From Ligustrum vulgare (taxonomy: Eukaryota; Streptophyta; Magnoliopsida; Lamiales; Oleaceae): DNA of 64,000 nucleotides. Position numbers and translations under genes: made by a program. The notes beneath the pieces were generated by a model, which did no database searches, was not told where the DNA came from, and saw only the letters and a program-made list of their open reading frames with translations. Positions 1-10,264 of this stretch are shown in pieces. Within the stretch, counting starts at the first letter, position 1; each line of letters starts with the position of its first letter. The stretch spans positions 62,001-126,000 of the forward strand of contig CAUVWQ010000019.1 in NCBI GenBank assembly GCA_963555705.1, written 5' to 3'.

Positions 1-537
1 AAACTCCAAAAAACTTTATATACCACCATCTAAACCAAAAAAATCGTATTTTTAGATATTTGTGAGTTTCGGTGTTTTGTTTATTTTTTTATCGTACGAT
101 ATCCAAGAAAAAAAAAATTAAACCCCATACGTCGAAGTGATATTCCTTATTAGTTTTCAGGGAAATTAAGTGATTTTCAGCTATTTTTATGTTCGTCTTC
201 CATCACCTTTATAATGTACACTAATTGGTTCAACATTGAGTATAGAAAATAAAAATAAAATTTCAAATTTTTTTTTTTTTTTTGTGTGTGTGTGGGGGGG
301 GGGGGGGGTAGGGGTTCAAGTAATCAAATATTCAAGAAATTAGGTGATATTGGGTCGGGCTTTTTTTTCCATAAGGTATATGAAAAAAATTAAACTCCAG
401 ATTTTGTTATATTTCTAATCAGTTGTTGGGGAAATTGGGTGATTTTAGTTTTGTTTATGTTTCTTCCATCTCCTCTATAATATGTACTATCATTGATTCA
501 ACATTGTGCAAATCTCGAGCAATCATTATTAACAATA
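1..537 (+). repeat. Repeat family A, copy 1 (left end may lie outside window)
   Basis: First of about ten related copies of an AT-rich, non-coding repeat of roughly 530 bases. Diagnostic stretches, in order, are 'actttatataccaccatc', 'tcaagtaatcaaatattc', 'aagaaattaggtgatattgg' and 'ttcaacattgtgcaaatc'. A (GT)n-(G)n simple repeat lies at 283-308. The copy stops at 537, where a Helitron 3' end begins. Its nature is unknown: no terminal inverted repeat, LTR or coding potential was recognised. Confidence 0.75.
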
Positions 538-597
538 CTAGTTAAGCTCGTGCGATGCACGAGTAGTTGCTATAATTACGTATCTAATAGTATTTTG
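538..597 (-). mobile_element. Helitron 3' end, minus strand, truncated
   Basis: Read on the minus strand, a hairpin (CTCGTGC / GCACGAG around ATC) is followed by TTAA and then CTAG, with T next in the flank. This is the Helitron 3' terminus pattern (hairpin, CTRR, insertion between A and T). The target is repeat family A. Only about 60 bases remain because a CACTA element begins at 598. The 5' end of this Helitron was not found. Confidence 0.6.
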
Positions 598-959
598 CAC
601 TACAAGAAAATTAAGTTTATCTTACAAAATTTCCGGATACAAAATGAAATTTGTATGCAAAGTCTACTTTTTCCTACAAAACGAATTTTTGTATAGATAA
701 GAATTTGGCTCAAAAAATTTTTATACTTAAACTACAAATTTTCTGCATACAAATATAATTTGTATGCATAGTCTATTTTTCCCTACAAAACGAGATTTTG
801 TATGGATAAAAATTTGGCTCCAAAAATATTACACTTAGATAACAAATTTTCCACCTATAAAATTAAATTTGTAGGCAAAATTTTATTTTTCTCACAAAAA
901 TTATTTTTTGTAGGACTACATTGCAATTTACTAAAAATTGAAAACAAAACCTACACTGT

Positions 960-1217
960 CACGATCGAACGCAACACGCCTTCCTCAAATCAAATCCTCT
1001 CCAACCTCTCTCACAGGACCTCTCCTGCCGCTCCCATTCGTCGTCGACCGCCGCCACCACCACCACCACCGCGGTACTAACCTCTCCCCCTTCCCCTCTT
1101 CCCTCCCTCACACACACCCGCCACACGGCACACGCACACACCCGTAAGCACGCAGTCACGTACACATTGCAAGCACGCTCGATTTTTCCTAGTTTTATTT
1201 TTAACTTTGTTGTGTAA
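960..1217 (+). other. 5' leader region of the CACTA transposase gene
   Basis: CT- and CCA-rich sequence with a run of CCACCACCACC near 1051-1070. It sits between the left subterminal repeats and the Helitron insertion. Short open frames on both strands here are products of base composition. It probably represents the 5' leader and first intron of the transposase gene, which resumes at about 3281. Confidence 0.4.
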
Positions 1218-1239
1218 TCATATATCTTAAAACAGAGTA

Positions 1240-1560
1240 AGGCGGAATGTACTGTTCATTTGACGTCACCATCGCGTCATCCAAAACGACGTCGTTCCCC
1301 CACTTCATTAAACCATGCCGTTCGCTGTGTTCTCACTCCATACCGCTTCATTTTTCCTTCCTCCCCTCAGACTTCGACCTCCAACTTTCCGTCTTTGCTA
1401 AGGTTTTTGTGGGTAATGATTTTTCCAGTTCAAAAAATTATTCGATCCTAACTTCATATATTCTTCTATTGGTGCTAGGGGATAATTATTGATTTCCTTG
1501 CTTTTGACGGTTCTGTGAGATTTCTGTGGCTAGGGTTTTGGTGAGATTCTTTGGTTGAAA
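1240..1560 (+). promoter_or_regulatory. Captured promoter / 5' leader-like sequence inside Helitron
   Basis: The segment contains 'aaaacgacgtcgtt' at about 1282, an ACGACGTCG-type palindromic motif often seen near plant gene starts. A CT-rich leader and 'gctagggttttggtgag' (about 1530) follow, resembling a plant 5' leader. Together with the exon-like pieces downstream this suggests a host gene 5' end carried by the Helitron. This is inference from base composition and motifs only. Confidence 0.3.
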
Positions 1561-2143
1561 AAAAGAAAAAAAGAATCTTTGATCTCATTTGAGAAACTCC
1601 TTTTGCTTTTGTTGAGAATAATTATTGATTTCTTTGTTCCTACAGATTTTGTGACATTTCTGCCATTGGGGTTTCGGTGATTGTTGATTTCCCTGTTTCG
1701 AAATTCTTCTTTGTTCAAACATTTTTATTCCTTAAGACCCACTCTGTTAAGTTATTATTGTGGGTTCAAATTGAAGAGTTGTTATTTATTATTTCTCTAT
1801 GCCGGTTTCTTCTCCTTGCTGGACGATTTATTTCTCTTATTAATTTGAACTCATAGATCTACATTTACAGATTTCGACAATGATAATTGTATGGTTCTTT
1901 TTAATGTGTTATTGTGACTGCAGCTAATTGCGAAGATAATGGAATTTTCTCAGTTATTAAGAATCCAACTGGACCCTTTAAAGGGGTACCTTTGTCGTGT
2001 GTTACCTGTTCGCCATTATGAGGACTGAGGTTACTATAAACCTTGATTCTCAACACAAAATTATCGCAGATTTGATGGATAAAACCTGACCCCCTTTCTT
2101 TGGTTTCGCATGACTCTGATTGAAACATTCTTTGTTCTTGCAG

Positions 2144-2565
2144 TGAAATGTGAGCATCCGTCTGAGGTTCGTGGAAAAAATCCTGCCTTTTCTCAGGGTC
2201 AGGGGTAAGTGAAGAATCAAGATACTATTACAAACTTATATTTTTTCTCTTGTAATTTATTGTTCTTTATAGTTATGATAGTTTCTGACTCACCCTGATT
2301 TCTACACCATTTACATATTTCTTCAGGGAGAATTCTGAGTCTCTTTAAGCCTACGGGTAGGAATCTATTGTATGGTTTTGAATCACTTTTTTCTTGTCTT
2401 CTTTTTCTTTTCTTTCAATAGTCTCTTCTCCTTCCCACCCCTGGTTTGTTTGTTTTTTGGATCTAAATGCTTATTTACCTTGAAGATTGGAAGGATGGGA
2501 TGTCAACGAATGGTGAAAATTGGAATACACGAGGATTATCTATAGAAAGGTTTTACTTGCATCAG
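2144..2565 (+). pseudogene. Exon-like fragments of an unidentified captured gene
   Basis: Three exon-like pieces have canonical borders. The first, 2144-2204, follows TTCTTGCAG and ends before GTAAGT. A short piece near 2327-2352 follows TTTCTTCAG. The third ends at 2565 before GTGCCC and is open from about 2482 (it reads through EDWKDGMSTNGENW). The parent gene was not recognised. Introns between the pieces show the copy came from genomic DNA, not mRNA, as expected for Helitron capture. Confidence 0.35.
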
Positions 2566-2569
2566 GTGC

Positions 2570-3250
2570 CCATTTTTTAATTTATTCTAAATTTTACCAT
2601 ATTTATGGACGTATAATCATTTATTTTTTTGATGATGTTAGGATGTGTGCTTTGTTCATGGATGTACACTGTAGATATTAAAAATGATCTCACTAGCTCC
2701 ATTCTGGACAGGAAATGAGTGAACAACACTATTCAAGAGTGGTCTATTACTTATTTTAATTTTTTATTCTGTAAAGTCCCATTAAGTTTACTAGCCGAAA
2801 GGGGAATGTTAAACATCTATAATAAAACTAATATACTGATTTGGAATGTAGCCAAGTTTTGCTGTGATTGTAACTGCTGTGCATTTTATTTGTTTATCCA
2901 GAAAACATTATTGATGCTTGCCATTTATATAGTTGCTTTCTGATTGGTGTATGATATATACTTCTATTCATCTACTGCCTTTTGTAGTTTTTTACATTCA
3001 ACATATAATGCCAGCATCAAAATTTGAAATATGGCCTATTTTTGAATGGAATTTGAAATGAGATTACTTTTAAAGCTTTTCTTTAATGGTTTTGTCAAGC
3101 TGGCACATGTCGTGACTCTTCCCATGGTTTTACCTATTTTTTGCATATGTGAGTTGAAATACATTTGTTACAAAACACAACCTGAAGTCATTAAAGTGTA
3201 ATTATTGTAATCAAATCAAGTGGCCAATCAATATCGTACCACACCAGGCT
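2570..3250 (+). other. Helitron interior without recognised content
   Basis: AT-rich intron-like or intergenic sequence up to the terminal hairpin. Nothing with coding or repeat character was recognised. Confidence 0.4.
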
Positions 3251-3325
3251 CGGGGTCGTGCAACGCACGACGCCCCCTAGTATATATATATATTCTTCTC
3301 TTTGTAGAAAGCTTCATCAGCAAAT

Positions 3326-4202
3326 ATGGTGAACCGTTCGAAGAAGACGTACAATCATCGTACTGGTTCACGTCCTTTCTCATACATAGTAGAGGAGATG
3401 GCAGAGGTAGTAAATTTAATTATTATTATGTCGTGAATTAATTAATTTTTGTTGCAAATTGAAATACATTGTTTGTCACATTCTTACATACTATTATGAT
3501 GGTTCGAAGTTTCCTGAGGTCCATGCATTTGAGTTAGCTTATGCAGGGAAGAATAAGTGTTGGACTGATAATATAGCTAAGACTCAATATGTAAGAAATA
3601 TTCAACTCTTCAATTGTGCTTTGATTTTTTTCTCTTGATTTGTGTTATGTATCTTTTGGGTGTCTACTTATATATATCTTTTTTTTTTCAATACCTTGCA
3701 GGATGAGATATGAGATGCTTGTCAAAATTGATGAATATCTCTTGCAAAAGGCTAAGGAACAACAACTTCCGGAAGACACACCTTTGGAGGAGATACCCGT
3801 TGACGATCCTGAGGCTGGACTTAATATTATGATGTCTGTACTAGGTGAGAAACCTGGGCGTCAAATTCGTGGTTTGGGAAATGGTCGTCTTAGAAACATT
3901 AGGACTACTTCACATGTGCGCAATTTGGAGCAAGAGTTGGAAGTAGAACGTACTGCTCGAAAGGCGGCCGATGCATCTCGAGTGAAGATGGAGGAAATAA
4001 GCTGAAGGTTGTTGGGCGAAAATTTAATTCTACATTACAATCTTTACATCATTCTATGCAGCAGATATGTCATAATATTCCTGGTTTTGTAATGCCTATA
4101 TTTACGCCATTGTCAATAGATGAAGCTTTCGAGGAAGATGGTGATGTTGAGGGAGAAGAGAACAACTTTGAGGAAGAGCACAACTTTGATGAGGATGAGT
4201 AG
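3326..4202 (+). pseudogene. CACTA transposase (Transposase_24 type), C-terminal exons
   Basis: An ATG at 3326 opens MVNRSKKTYNHRTGSRPF, matching the conserved 'R..K..HrtGS' block of plant Ptta/En/Spm transposases (Transposase_24). GT follows at 3407. A second block at about 3498-3590 reads GSKFPEVHAFELAYAG and ends before GTAAG. A third starts after TTGCAG at 3702, with YEMLVKIDEYL, a long charged stretch and the family's RGLGNGR motif, then a coiled coil. An in-frame TGA at 4003 ends that frame; one base away the reading continues to an acidic tail (FEEEHNFDEDE) and TAG at 4200-4202. There are thus frame breaks at the exon 3 start and near 4000, and the gene is non-functional. The protein would bind CACTA subterminal repeats and act in the nucleus. 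Confidence 0.75.
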
Positions 4203-4762
4203 CATATTTAATTAATTTACGAGGATAGATATTTATTTTATTATCATTATATAGATGCATTAATGATAGCTATAGAGCATGTTTGCTAAACTATTTTTAT
4301 ATTTACATCACATTCAATGACAATGACAATGAGTTTTTAGTTCGAGTTTGATACAATATTTGGAGTTAGTAATATATTGTTTTATATTAGAAATTTAAAT
4401 TTAAATTTAAATTTAATTTATTTTTATCCTACAAATAAGCTTTCCCTACAAACAAAAATTTGTGACAAGAAATTAACTTACAAAGTGTTTTTCATACAAA
4501 CAATTATTTGTGGGGAAAACTACGATTTAGCCTACAACATCATTTTAATCTATACCTACAAACATATTTTGTAGTCCAATCTAACATTAGAATACAAAAT
4601 ATTGTGTAGGGATATAAATTAGACAACAAATAATATTTGTCTCTAAAAGATTTTGTAGGCTCGAACTTTAGCCAACAAAATATATTTCGTAGGTAAAATA
4701 AATATTAGCATACAAATAATTTCGTTGGGAAAGATCTTAGACGACAAATGATTTTTGTAGCG

Positions 4763-5137
4763 ACAGGGTTCGTATGCCCATACCTCCGCACACAAAGTTA
4801 CCAATTTTGTCGGCTTATGTCTATTGGAAAGAAAATAATGTTTCCATTGGAAAGTAAATTCCGTCGGAATCTCGTCAGGAAAAAAGAATATTTTCCACGG
4901 AAAGTAACTTCAGCTTGAAATATTTCGGACTACAAGTTTTTCCGTAAGAAAATCCCTAGGAAAAAAAATTCCATCGCAATATTTCCTACGGTTAAGCTTT
5001 CTGTCGGAAAACCTACGGTTAAGCTTTCTATCAGAAAATATTATTATTTCCGACGGAATAAAAAATTCGTCATTGTGCTCGGGCGGTAGCGACCGCCGTT
5101 GGAAACTCACCGTCGTTGATGATAGTTTTTTGTAGTG
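4763..5137 (+). mobile_element. Terminal fragment of a second CACTA-like family (TTCCGACGG type)
   Basis: Ends TTTTTTGTAGTG at 5137, the reverse complement of a CACTACAAAAAA terminus. It is full of 'ccgtcggaa / ttccgacgg' motifs acting as subterminal repeats. Its left end is missing, probably replaced at the junction with the preceding CACTA. The right flank is repeat family A. The same motif set recurs at 60378-61127. Confidence 0.6.
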
Positions 5138-5675
5138 AAACCCAAAGAATGGTATTTTTTGAAATTTGGTGGGTTTAGGTGTTTTTTTTAGGATTTTTTT
5201 TTCATACAATATCAAAAAAAAAAAAAAATGAAGCCCCACATTTTCAAAGTTATAATATGCCTTATTAGTTTCCAAGGAAATTAAGTGATTTTGGGCTGTT
5301 TTTATGTTTGTCTTCCATGACCTTTATCATGTACTCTAATTTATTCAACATTGTGTATGGCTAACAAAAATAAAATTTCTATTATTTCATTTTAGTACTT
5401 TTTTATATTTGAGGTGTTGAAGGATTTTAAAATAAGTTGCCATATTGTTACTTTTTATTTTAGTTCAAGTAATCAAATATTCAAGAAATTAGGTGATATT
5501 AGGTCTGGATTTTTTTCCACAAGATATGTATGAAAAAAATTAAACTCCAGATTTAGTTATATTTCTTATCAGTTGTTTGGGTAATTGGGTGGTTTTATTT
5601 TGTTGATGTTTCTTCCATCTCCTCTATATTATGTACTATCATTGATTCAACGTTGTGCAAATCTTGTGCAACACA
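5138..5675 (+). repeat. Repeat family A, copy 2
   Basis: Starts inside the family ('aaacccaaagaatggtattt') directly after the CACTA-like end, so the first ~35 bases are missing. It runs to 'ttcaacgttgtgcaaatc'. Alignment by eye to copies at 7632, 10265 and 37125 is continuous. Confidence 0.75.
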
Positions 5676-5795
5676 CATTTGACCAAAAACTAATTAGTCC
5701 TACCAAGACACCGCATCATGGTGGTGGTGTATATTTGTCAATATTGAATGGTCTCATTAGTCTAGAATTTGTTTGTTTTTTATAAATGTACTTTT
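5676..5795 (+). repeat. Segment B of the B-A-C repeat unit, partial
   Basis: Hallmark 'caccgcatcatggtggtg' at about 5710. This segment recurs at 13967, 29585, 30780 and 39372, usually just before an A copy. Here it follows A, so the order is rearranged. Confidence 0.5.
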
Positions 5796-6122
5796 CTATG
5801 ACTTACAAATGTTACAAGTTGAGTTTGGAATAAACTTAAAACCTTAAAGGTAGAATAATTAAACAAACTGCTATACATTAAATGATTTAAGTTCCTGCAG
5901 TTTATACTGCAAAGAATTAAGCAACTACAAGATTCTTCTTCTCTTTAGCTGATTAAAACATAGTTTTCTATTACTTACAAATGTTACCTGTTGAGTTTGG
6001 AATAAACTTAAAACTTTAAAGGTACAATAATTAAACAAACTGCTATACCTTAAATGATTTAAGTTCCTGCAGTTTATAATACAAAGAAGGAACTTTAAGA
6101 TTGTTCTTCTTTTTAGCTGATC
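5796..6122. repeat. Tandem duplication, two units of about 170 bp
   Basis: The stretch from 'tacaaatgttac' to 'tctttagctgat' occurs twice (about 5796-5958 and 5966-6122), with shared landmarks 'gagtttggaataaactta' and 'aagttcctgcagtttata'. The second unit contains the 3' end of the DUF724 pseudogene reading frame, so the tail of that gene was duplicated. Confidence 0.75.
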
Positions 6123-7540
6123 TGGCAACTGTAAGCTTTCCATGCAAATTCCTTATCTGTTTGTTGATCTCACCAATCTCTTTGTCCACCTTATTTATCT
6201 CGAGACTGTGATCTTTAATTTGTCCGTTAATTTCCTCTAATTGGCCCCTAAGCTTTTCCTGTCTTTCTTTCACTAATCCCAAGCTAGAAATGCTCACGCA
6301 CTGCCAGAACATCAAATCCATGTCTATCCAAGTCCACAAGTGCCTCCAAAATGTCATCTGTTGTGCTTTTAGGATCATTATGTTAGATATAGGAGTATTT
6401 AATATTGTTCAAAATAATCTTTGAGAAAAAATAGGAATGAATTAAAAAGAAATGGAAATAAAAAGAAAGGTGGCTTGCTAGAAAACCGTGCAGCATCACG
6501 GTACAAAAATCGTGCGGCCACACGTCAAAAATTTTAGACGAATATAATGATAGGCCGCACGAAGTTGAAATGCACGACCGCGCGGTGATAAAATTTTACC
6601 CTTTTTCTGGTTTATTCAAATTTGAATTTGGCACATTTTTTATGAAATAAACTATCTTTTCATGAAAGTTGCCACCAATTTGTGGGTGTTGATTGTATAT
6701 CTATAAATAGGAGTAAATACTCCAATTCAAAACACTTGAAAACATTTTTTAATCAAGAATTGATATCCAAATATCCATTTTCTTCATTCCATATTTTAGC
6801 GTTCTTAGTTTATTTTCAAGTTCTTACTTTTTGCTTTGTTTGAACTTGTTAAAGGCTTGATCAATCCTATAAACCTATTTTCTATAATCTTTCAAAAGCA
6901 AACTTGTATCTCGGTGGTGCAAATATAGTTTGAGGACAACATTCTACGTCTTTAAGCCTTCTTCATTTCTTCTTGTTTTTATTATGTTTCTTCATTCTCC
7001 TACATTATGTTTACAGCACTCTAAATTGCAACCTCGAAGCTTTATCGACCATGCTCGAAAAAGTCACCATATAAACCTATAGCCAAACCTTCAGGAGAAC
7101 TCTCTTTACAAGATTCCAGAGGTTTGAAATGTGGGTTCTGAGGAATTCTTTGGAAAACTTCCATTGATTCTATCATTTTCCAGAGCATTGTGCTCTTCAC
7201 GAAGGGCAAGCTTTGCTTCTCACTTCGCACTACAATTTCATTTTGCTTCTTTCGGGATCCAATACATTGCTCAGCATTCCTTGTGTTGAGAACTGAGTCA
7301 TCAAAAGCAGTTGGAGTCTGTGTTCTTTCAATCCACTTTGAAAGAGGTTCATCGTCCAATTTATTGCCAGGTAATTCAGTAACAACTTTCTTGGCCTCAT
7401 TGACTATGCCAACTGAATCCATGGTTTCCTCTCGTTCGCTGCCATTTCCTCTTTATGCACCGAGCCCCTCATCCCAGACATCTCAACTTCACTTGTGTGA
7501 GAACCCACTTCATTTTCTGTACAATCTATTGTGACAAAGG
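6043..7540 (-). pseudogene. DUF724-domain (plant Agenet/DUF724 family) pseudogene, copy 1
   Basis: Minus-strand reading gives, in order: an upstream linker (about 7540-7420); the signature WKMIESMEVFQRIPQNPHF then EGLAIGL (about 7230-7080); after a frameshift SSMVDKASRLQF (about 7060-7020); then, across a 620-base insertion, NDPKSTTDDILEALVDLD and HGFDVLAVRE (6380-6290); and a coiled-coil tail (KERQEKLRGQLEEI onward) ending near 6043. This is the domain order of plant DUF724 proteins, which are nuclear or cytoplasmic proteins of unclear role. At least two frameshifts and the insertion make it a pseudogene. No start codon or promoter is preserved; upstream exons are absent. Confidence 0.8.
6381..7002 (+). 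mobile_element. LTR-like insertion in the DUF724 pseudogene
   Basis: A ~620-base segment splits the DUF724 frame. It begins TGTTAGATATAGGAG and ends ...CTCCTA(CA), holds a TATA-like 'ctataaatagg' at about 6700 and a T-rich leader, as in a solo LTR. CATTATGTT occurs at both borders (6376-6384 and 7003-7011), so the target duplication is real, but its length (5 to 9) and the exact element ends are ambiguous. A Mutator-type origin with a 9-bp duplication is a possible alternative. Confidence 0.55.
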
Positions 7541-7631
7541 ATTTTGAAGAAAGCATCAATACTGTAAACCGGTTTACTTTAGTTGTTTGAAATTCTAAGA
7601 CCTTAGTCCAGGGTAATTACTGTTTTTTGTT
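7541..7631. other. Junction between DUF724 relic and family A
   Basis: Contains 'ggtttactttagttgttt' and 'attctaagaccttagtcc', matched at about 37075-37125 in the second DUF724 copy. In this copy about 240 bases found in the other copy are missing before it, so copy 1 has an internal deletion. Confidence 0.5.
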
Positions 7632-8165
7632 GTAACACAAACTCCATAAAAGTTTATATACCTCCATCTAAACCCAAAAAATGGTATTTTTAGAAATTTG
7701 GTGAGTTCAGGTGTTTTATTTATGTTTTTTTATCATACCATATCCAAAAATAATAAAAATTAAACCCCATATGTTCAAAGTCTCTCCTTATTAGCTTTCA
7801 GGGAAATTAAGTGACTTTTAGCTGTTTTATTTTTGTCTTCCATCACCTTTACAATGTACACTAATTGATTGATCAACATTGTTTATAGCAAACAAAAACA
7901 AAATTTCAATATTTTATTTATTTATTTATTTATTTATTGGGTTCAAGTAATCAAATATTCAAGAAATTAGGTGATATTGGGTCTGGCTTTTTTTCCATAA
8001 GGTATATGAAAAAAAAAAATTAAACTCCGGATTTAGTTATATTTGTTATCAGTTGTTTGGGAAATTGGGTGATTTTAGTTTTGTTTATGTTTCTTCCATC
8101 TCCTCTATAGTATGTACTATCATTTATTCAACATCGTGCAAATCTCGCGCAATCATTAATAACAA
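7632..8165 (+). repeat. Repeat family A, copy 3
   Basis: Full-length family A. It shares a (TTTA)n tract (7914-7938) with the copy at 37125, and both lie beside a DUF724 relic; the two are sister copies of one larger duplication. Confidence 0.8.
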
Positions 8166-8765
8166 ATTGCTAAGAAAATAGAATCTAATTGACAGCTTAA
8201 GGTAGGTAATGGGTGACAATTCCAATCGATGATTCCCTTGTATATAGTACAAAGAATAAAAGGCTCTGGCGGTACTATTTTCTATGAGTGTGGGAAAAAC
8301 TTGTTTGTATTGCTCACTAATTAAAATGAGAAACATATCTAATCGCAAAAGATATGAAAATTGTACTACGTCGTGCTTTGGCAGTGGTAGTTGCATTCAA
8401 CAATTGTGCTTAATAGTAATACTAAATTGTGCATAAATGCGAAGTTGCATCCGTTGAAGCAGCTGGTTTCTCAATACCAAGAGCAGCTGAGAGCTCTTTA
8501 TGATCTAGCAATGCACGTCAAGCGGCTCAGCAAGGCAACTCAGTGCCTGGGCGTTTACACCCTGACATGATTTTATTAGTTAAATCTTTGCATATGTATT
8601 ATGTATGGGGTGACAAGTTTACTACAATTAAGCGTGAGAATATCCTAAATGGTTTTTAATAGTTAGAATGTCTAGTGTGGATGATAATATGTTGTTTGCG
8701 CGTGCTCATAGGTAGTCAAAGACATGTTTGAACTATCTTTTAGTTGCATTTGAATCATTAGTAAT
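8166..8765. repeat. Segment C of the unit, rearranged, plus unassigned sequence
   Basis: 8166-8310 matches the direct C segment at 30190-30340 ('tggcggtactattttct'-like). 8319-8398 matches the reverse complement of about 30640-30730 ('gtactacgtcgtgctttggc' versus its complement). 8431-8560 holds a short open stretch (KLHPLKQLVSQYQEQLRALY) of unknown origin. The rest is unrecognised. Confidence 0.45.
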
Positions 8766-9026
8766 GGATTTTATGCAGTTTCTTGTTTAAAAAGGGAAAA
8801 CAAACAAAAATAAAAAAATTACACAAACAGTTGTCTAGATTTCCTTTTTTTTTTTTTCTGTAAGTTTGCTTTTTCTATGATGTACAAACACTACAAGTCC
8901 AGTTAAGACTAAATGCAAAATCTTATAGATAGAATAATTAGAAGAACGAAAATTAAATGTACGATTTTTAAAAAAAAAATCCAAAAATTGTTCGACACGA
9001 ACATTGCGCGTGATTAATAATATTTT
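8766..9026 (+). repeat. Segment B of the B-A-C unit
   Basis: Matches B at 29680-29890: 'ttacacaaacagttgtctag', a poly-T tract, then 'taaatgcaaaatcttatag' and 'cacgaacattgcgc' just before the A copy. Confidence 0.5.
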
Positions 9027-9655
9027 AAACACCAACTCCAAAAAGCTTTGTTGGGGTTTATATACCTCGATCTCAATCCAAAGAAGGGTATTTTTGGAAA
9101 ATTTGTAATCTTTGGTGGTTTAATTTATGGGTAGTTATATTCACACCAAAACTTTTTATATCTACACCCCATTTTAATTACACGAAAGGTTTATATTCAA
9201 ATATTATGCTAATGTGCATTGAAAAGAGTGAAAAATATTTATTTTTGACTTTTGTATTAGTTGTTTACTTCGATCATTTAAAAATACGAGAGATAGATAA
9301 TTTTTTTTCGCCCTCACAACAAATATTTTGGACAAAAATCATCTCTATGGACAAGATACGAAAATTAATAGATAAAAGATTTATATAAAAAACTTGGGAG
9401 CATAAATGTAAAAATAAGAAAAGATTGGGGAAATTCGTTAAAAATAAAATCTGGTGTAGTTAACAAATGTTGTGATGTAATATTACCTTTAATTTATTTT
9501 TTCCCTTTTGTTATCATTAGATATACGAAAATTTTAACTCCACATGCTCAATTATATCCATTAACTACGTTCATGCTTGTCTTTCATCTCTTCTAGTACA
9601 TACTATCATTGATTCTATAGTATGCAAATCTCATGTGATCATCATTTAAAATATT
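9027..9655 (+). repeat. Repeat family A, copy 4, interrupted by a MITE
   Basis: Diverged copy, from 'caactccaaaaagctttg' to 'tattctatagtatgcaaatc'-like sequence. A 359-base insertion lies at 9129-9487. Confidence 0.6.
9129..9487. mobile_element. Mutator-type MITE with 10-bp target duplication
   Basis: TTTAATTTAT flanks both sides (9119-9128 and 9488-9497). The ends are imperfect inverted repeats: GGGTAGTTATATTCACAC at the left and the complement of the right end GGTAATATTACATCAC. Removing it restores the family A sequence. A 9-10 bp duplication and no coding capacity fit a MULE-derived MITE. A related left end is seen near 48660. Confidence 0.65.
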
Positions 9656-10264
9656 ATGAAGAAATGAGAAACTTTGAAGACTCAAGGTAGATAATGGGCC
9701 GAAGTCGTATAATAAAATTCCCCTCATGCCACTACCCTAATGTATAGTTGCAACTGCAATAGCTATTGCCATTGCCCAGTCCCTTGGATATAGAACTACG
9801 ATTACAAATCACCGGCTGGAACGTTCGGTACTAGGTGTTCAAAAAAGGACTCACTGGGGGCAAAACCAGCACGCATTGCACCATATTAAGTGCGATACTT
9901 TGCAAGTTGTAGCCATTATTCGAACACTTCATGGGTGATATAGCTAAAGTCGCCTCTGGTTCTGTACCCCTGGTTAGGACATGAGGCTGCCACGTAGTTC
10001 AGTTTTCGTGGAACCTGATGCCTTCAACGTTGTCCTCAATGGAAAAAAGAATATGAGATCAAATCCTCCAGGTACCAACTTCCCAAGCATGTCATTAATT
10101 TGAACCCGTACTTCTGGAACTCATTATTTTCATTAAGAGCAGATCCTGGAATTCTATTGTTGGGTCAAGGCCTGTTGCAATGCATTACTAGATGCGTACA
10201 TATGTTATTCTTATGAAAACTGAATTAATAACTGAAAAATGAAATGGAAGAAAAATATTTTACT
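9656..10264 (-). repeat. Segment C of the unit with pseudo-exon similarity
   Basis: From 'ctcaaggtagataatgggc' on. Minus-strand reading has coding-like fragments shared with other C copies: EATLA then NNGYNLQSIA (about 9960-9905), also seen as NGYTLQSIAL at 29292-29474 and SNSFTWQSISL at 11770-11820. The copies keep the same order of residues but all have stops. The source gene was not identified. The part at 10030-10200 matches 30480-30600. Confidence 0.45.

Larger units (their letters stand above)
1225..3280 (+). mobile_element. Non-autonomous Helitron inserted in the CACTA element
   Basis: The 3' end is clear: a near-perfect hairpin (GGGGTCGTGC, loop AAC, GCACGACGCCCC at about 3253-3276) runs straight into CTAG at 3277-3280, and the next base is T. 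A likely 5' end is TCTTAAAACAG at 1225, preceded by A; TC at 1218 is an alternative. Removing this ~2.05 kb segment joins an AT-rich run to the intron end 'cttctctttgtag' of the CACTA transposase. There is no Rep/helicase coding, so it is non-autonomous. It carries gene-like sequence with splice sites. Confidence 0.6.
598..4762 (+). mobile_element. CACTA (En/Spm-like) transposon, degraded, split by a Helitron
   Basis: The left end starts CACTACAAGAAAA. Both flanks (598-960 and about 4330-4762) carry many short inverted 'ctacaaa/tttgtag' motifs, the subterminal repeats typical of CACTA elements. The right end is read as GTAGCG at 4757-4762, one base off the expected GTAGTG. No 3-bp target duplication is visible (TTG left, ACA right), so the right boundary is tentative. 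The interior codes for a plant Transposase_24-type protein (3326-4202), and the 5' non-coding part is interrupted by a Helitron at about 1225-3280. Confidence 0.7.

Noticed and set aside
959..1165. Val-rich minus-strand and His/Pro-rich plus-strand frames
   Set aside because: Arise from a CCACCACC run in the transposase leader.
598..5137. A single CACTA element from 598 to 5137
   Set aside because: The subterminal motifs differ (ctacaaa type to 4762, ttccgacgg type after), and no 3-bp duplication joins 598 and 5137.
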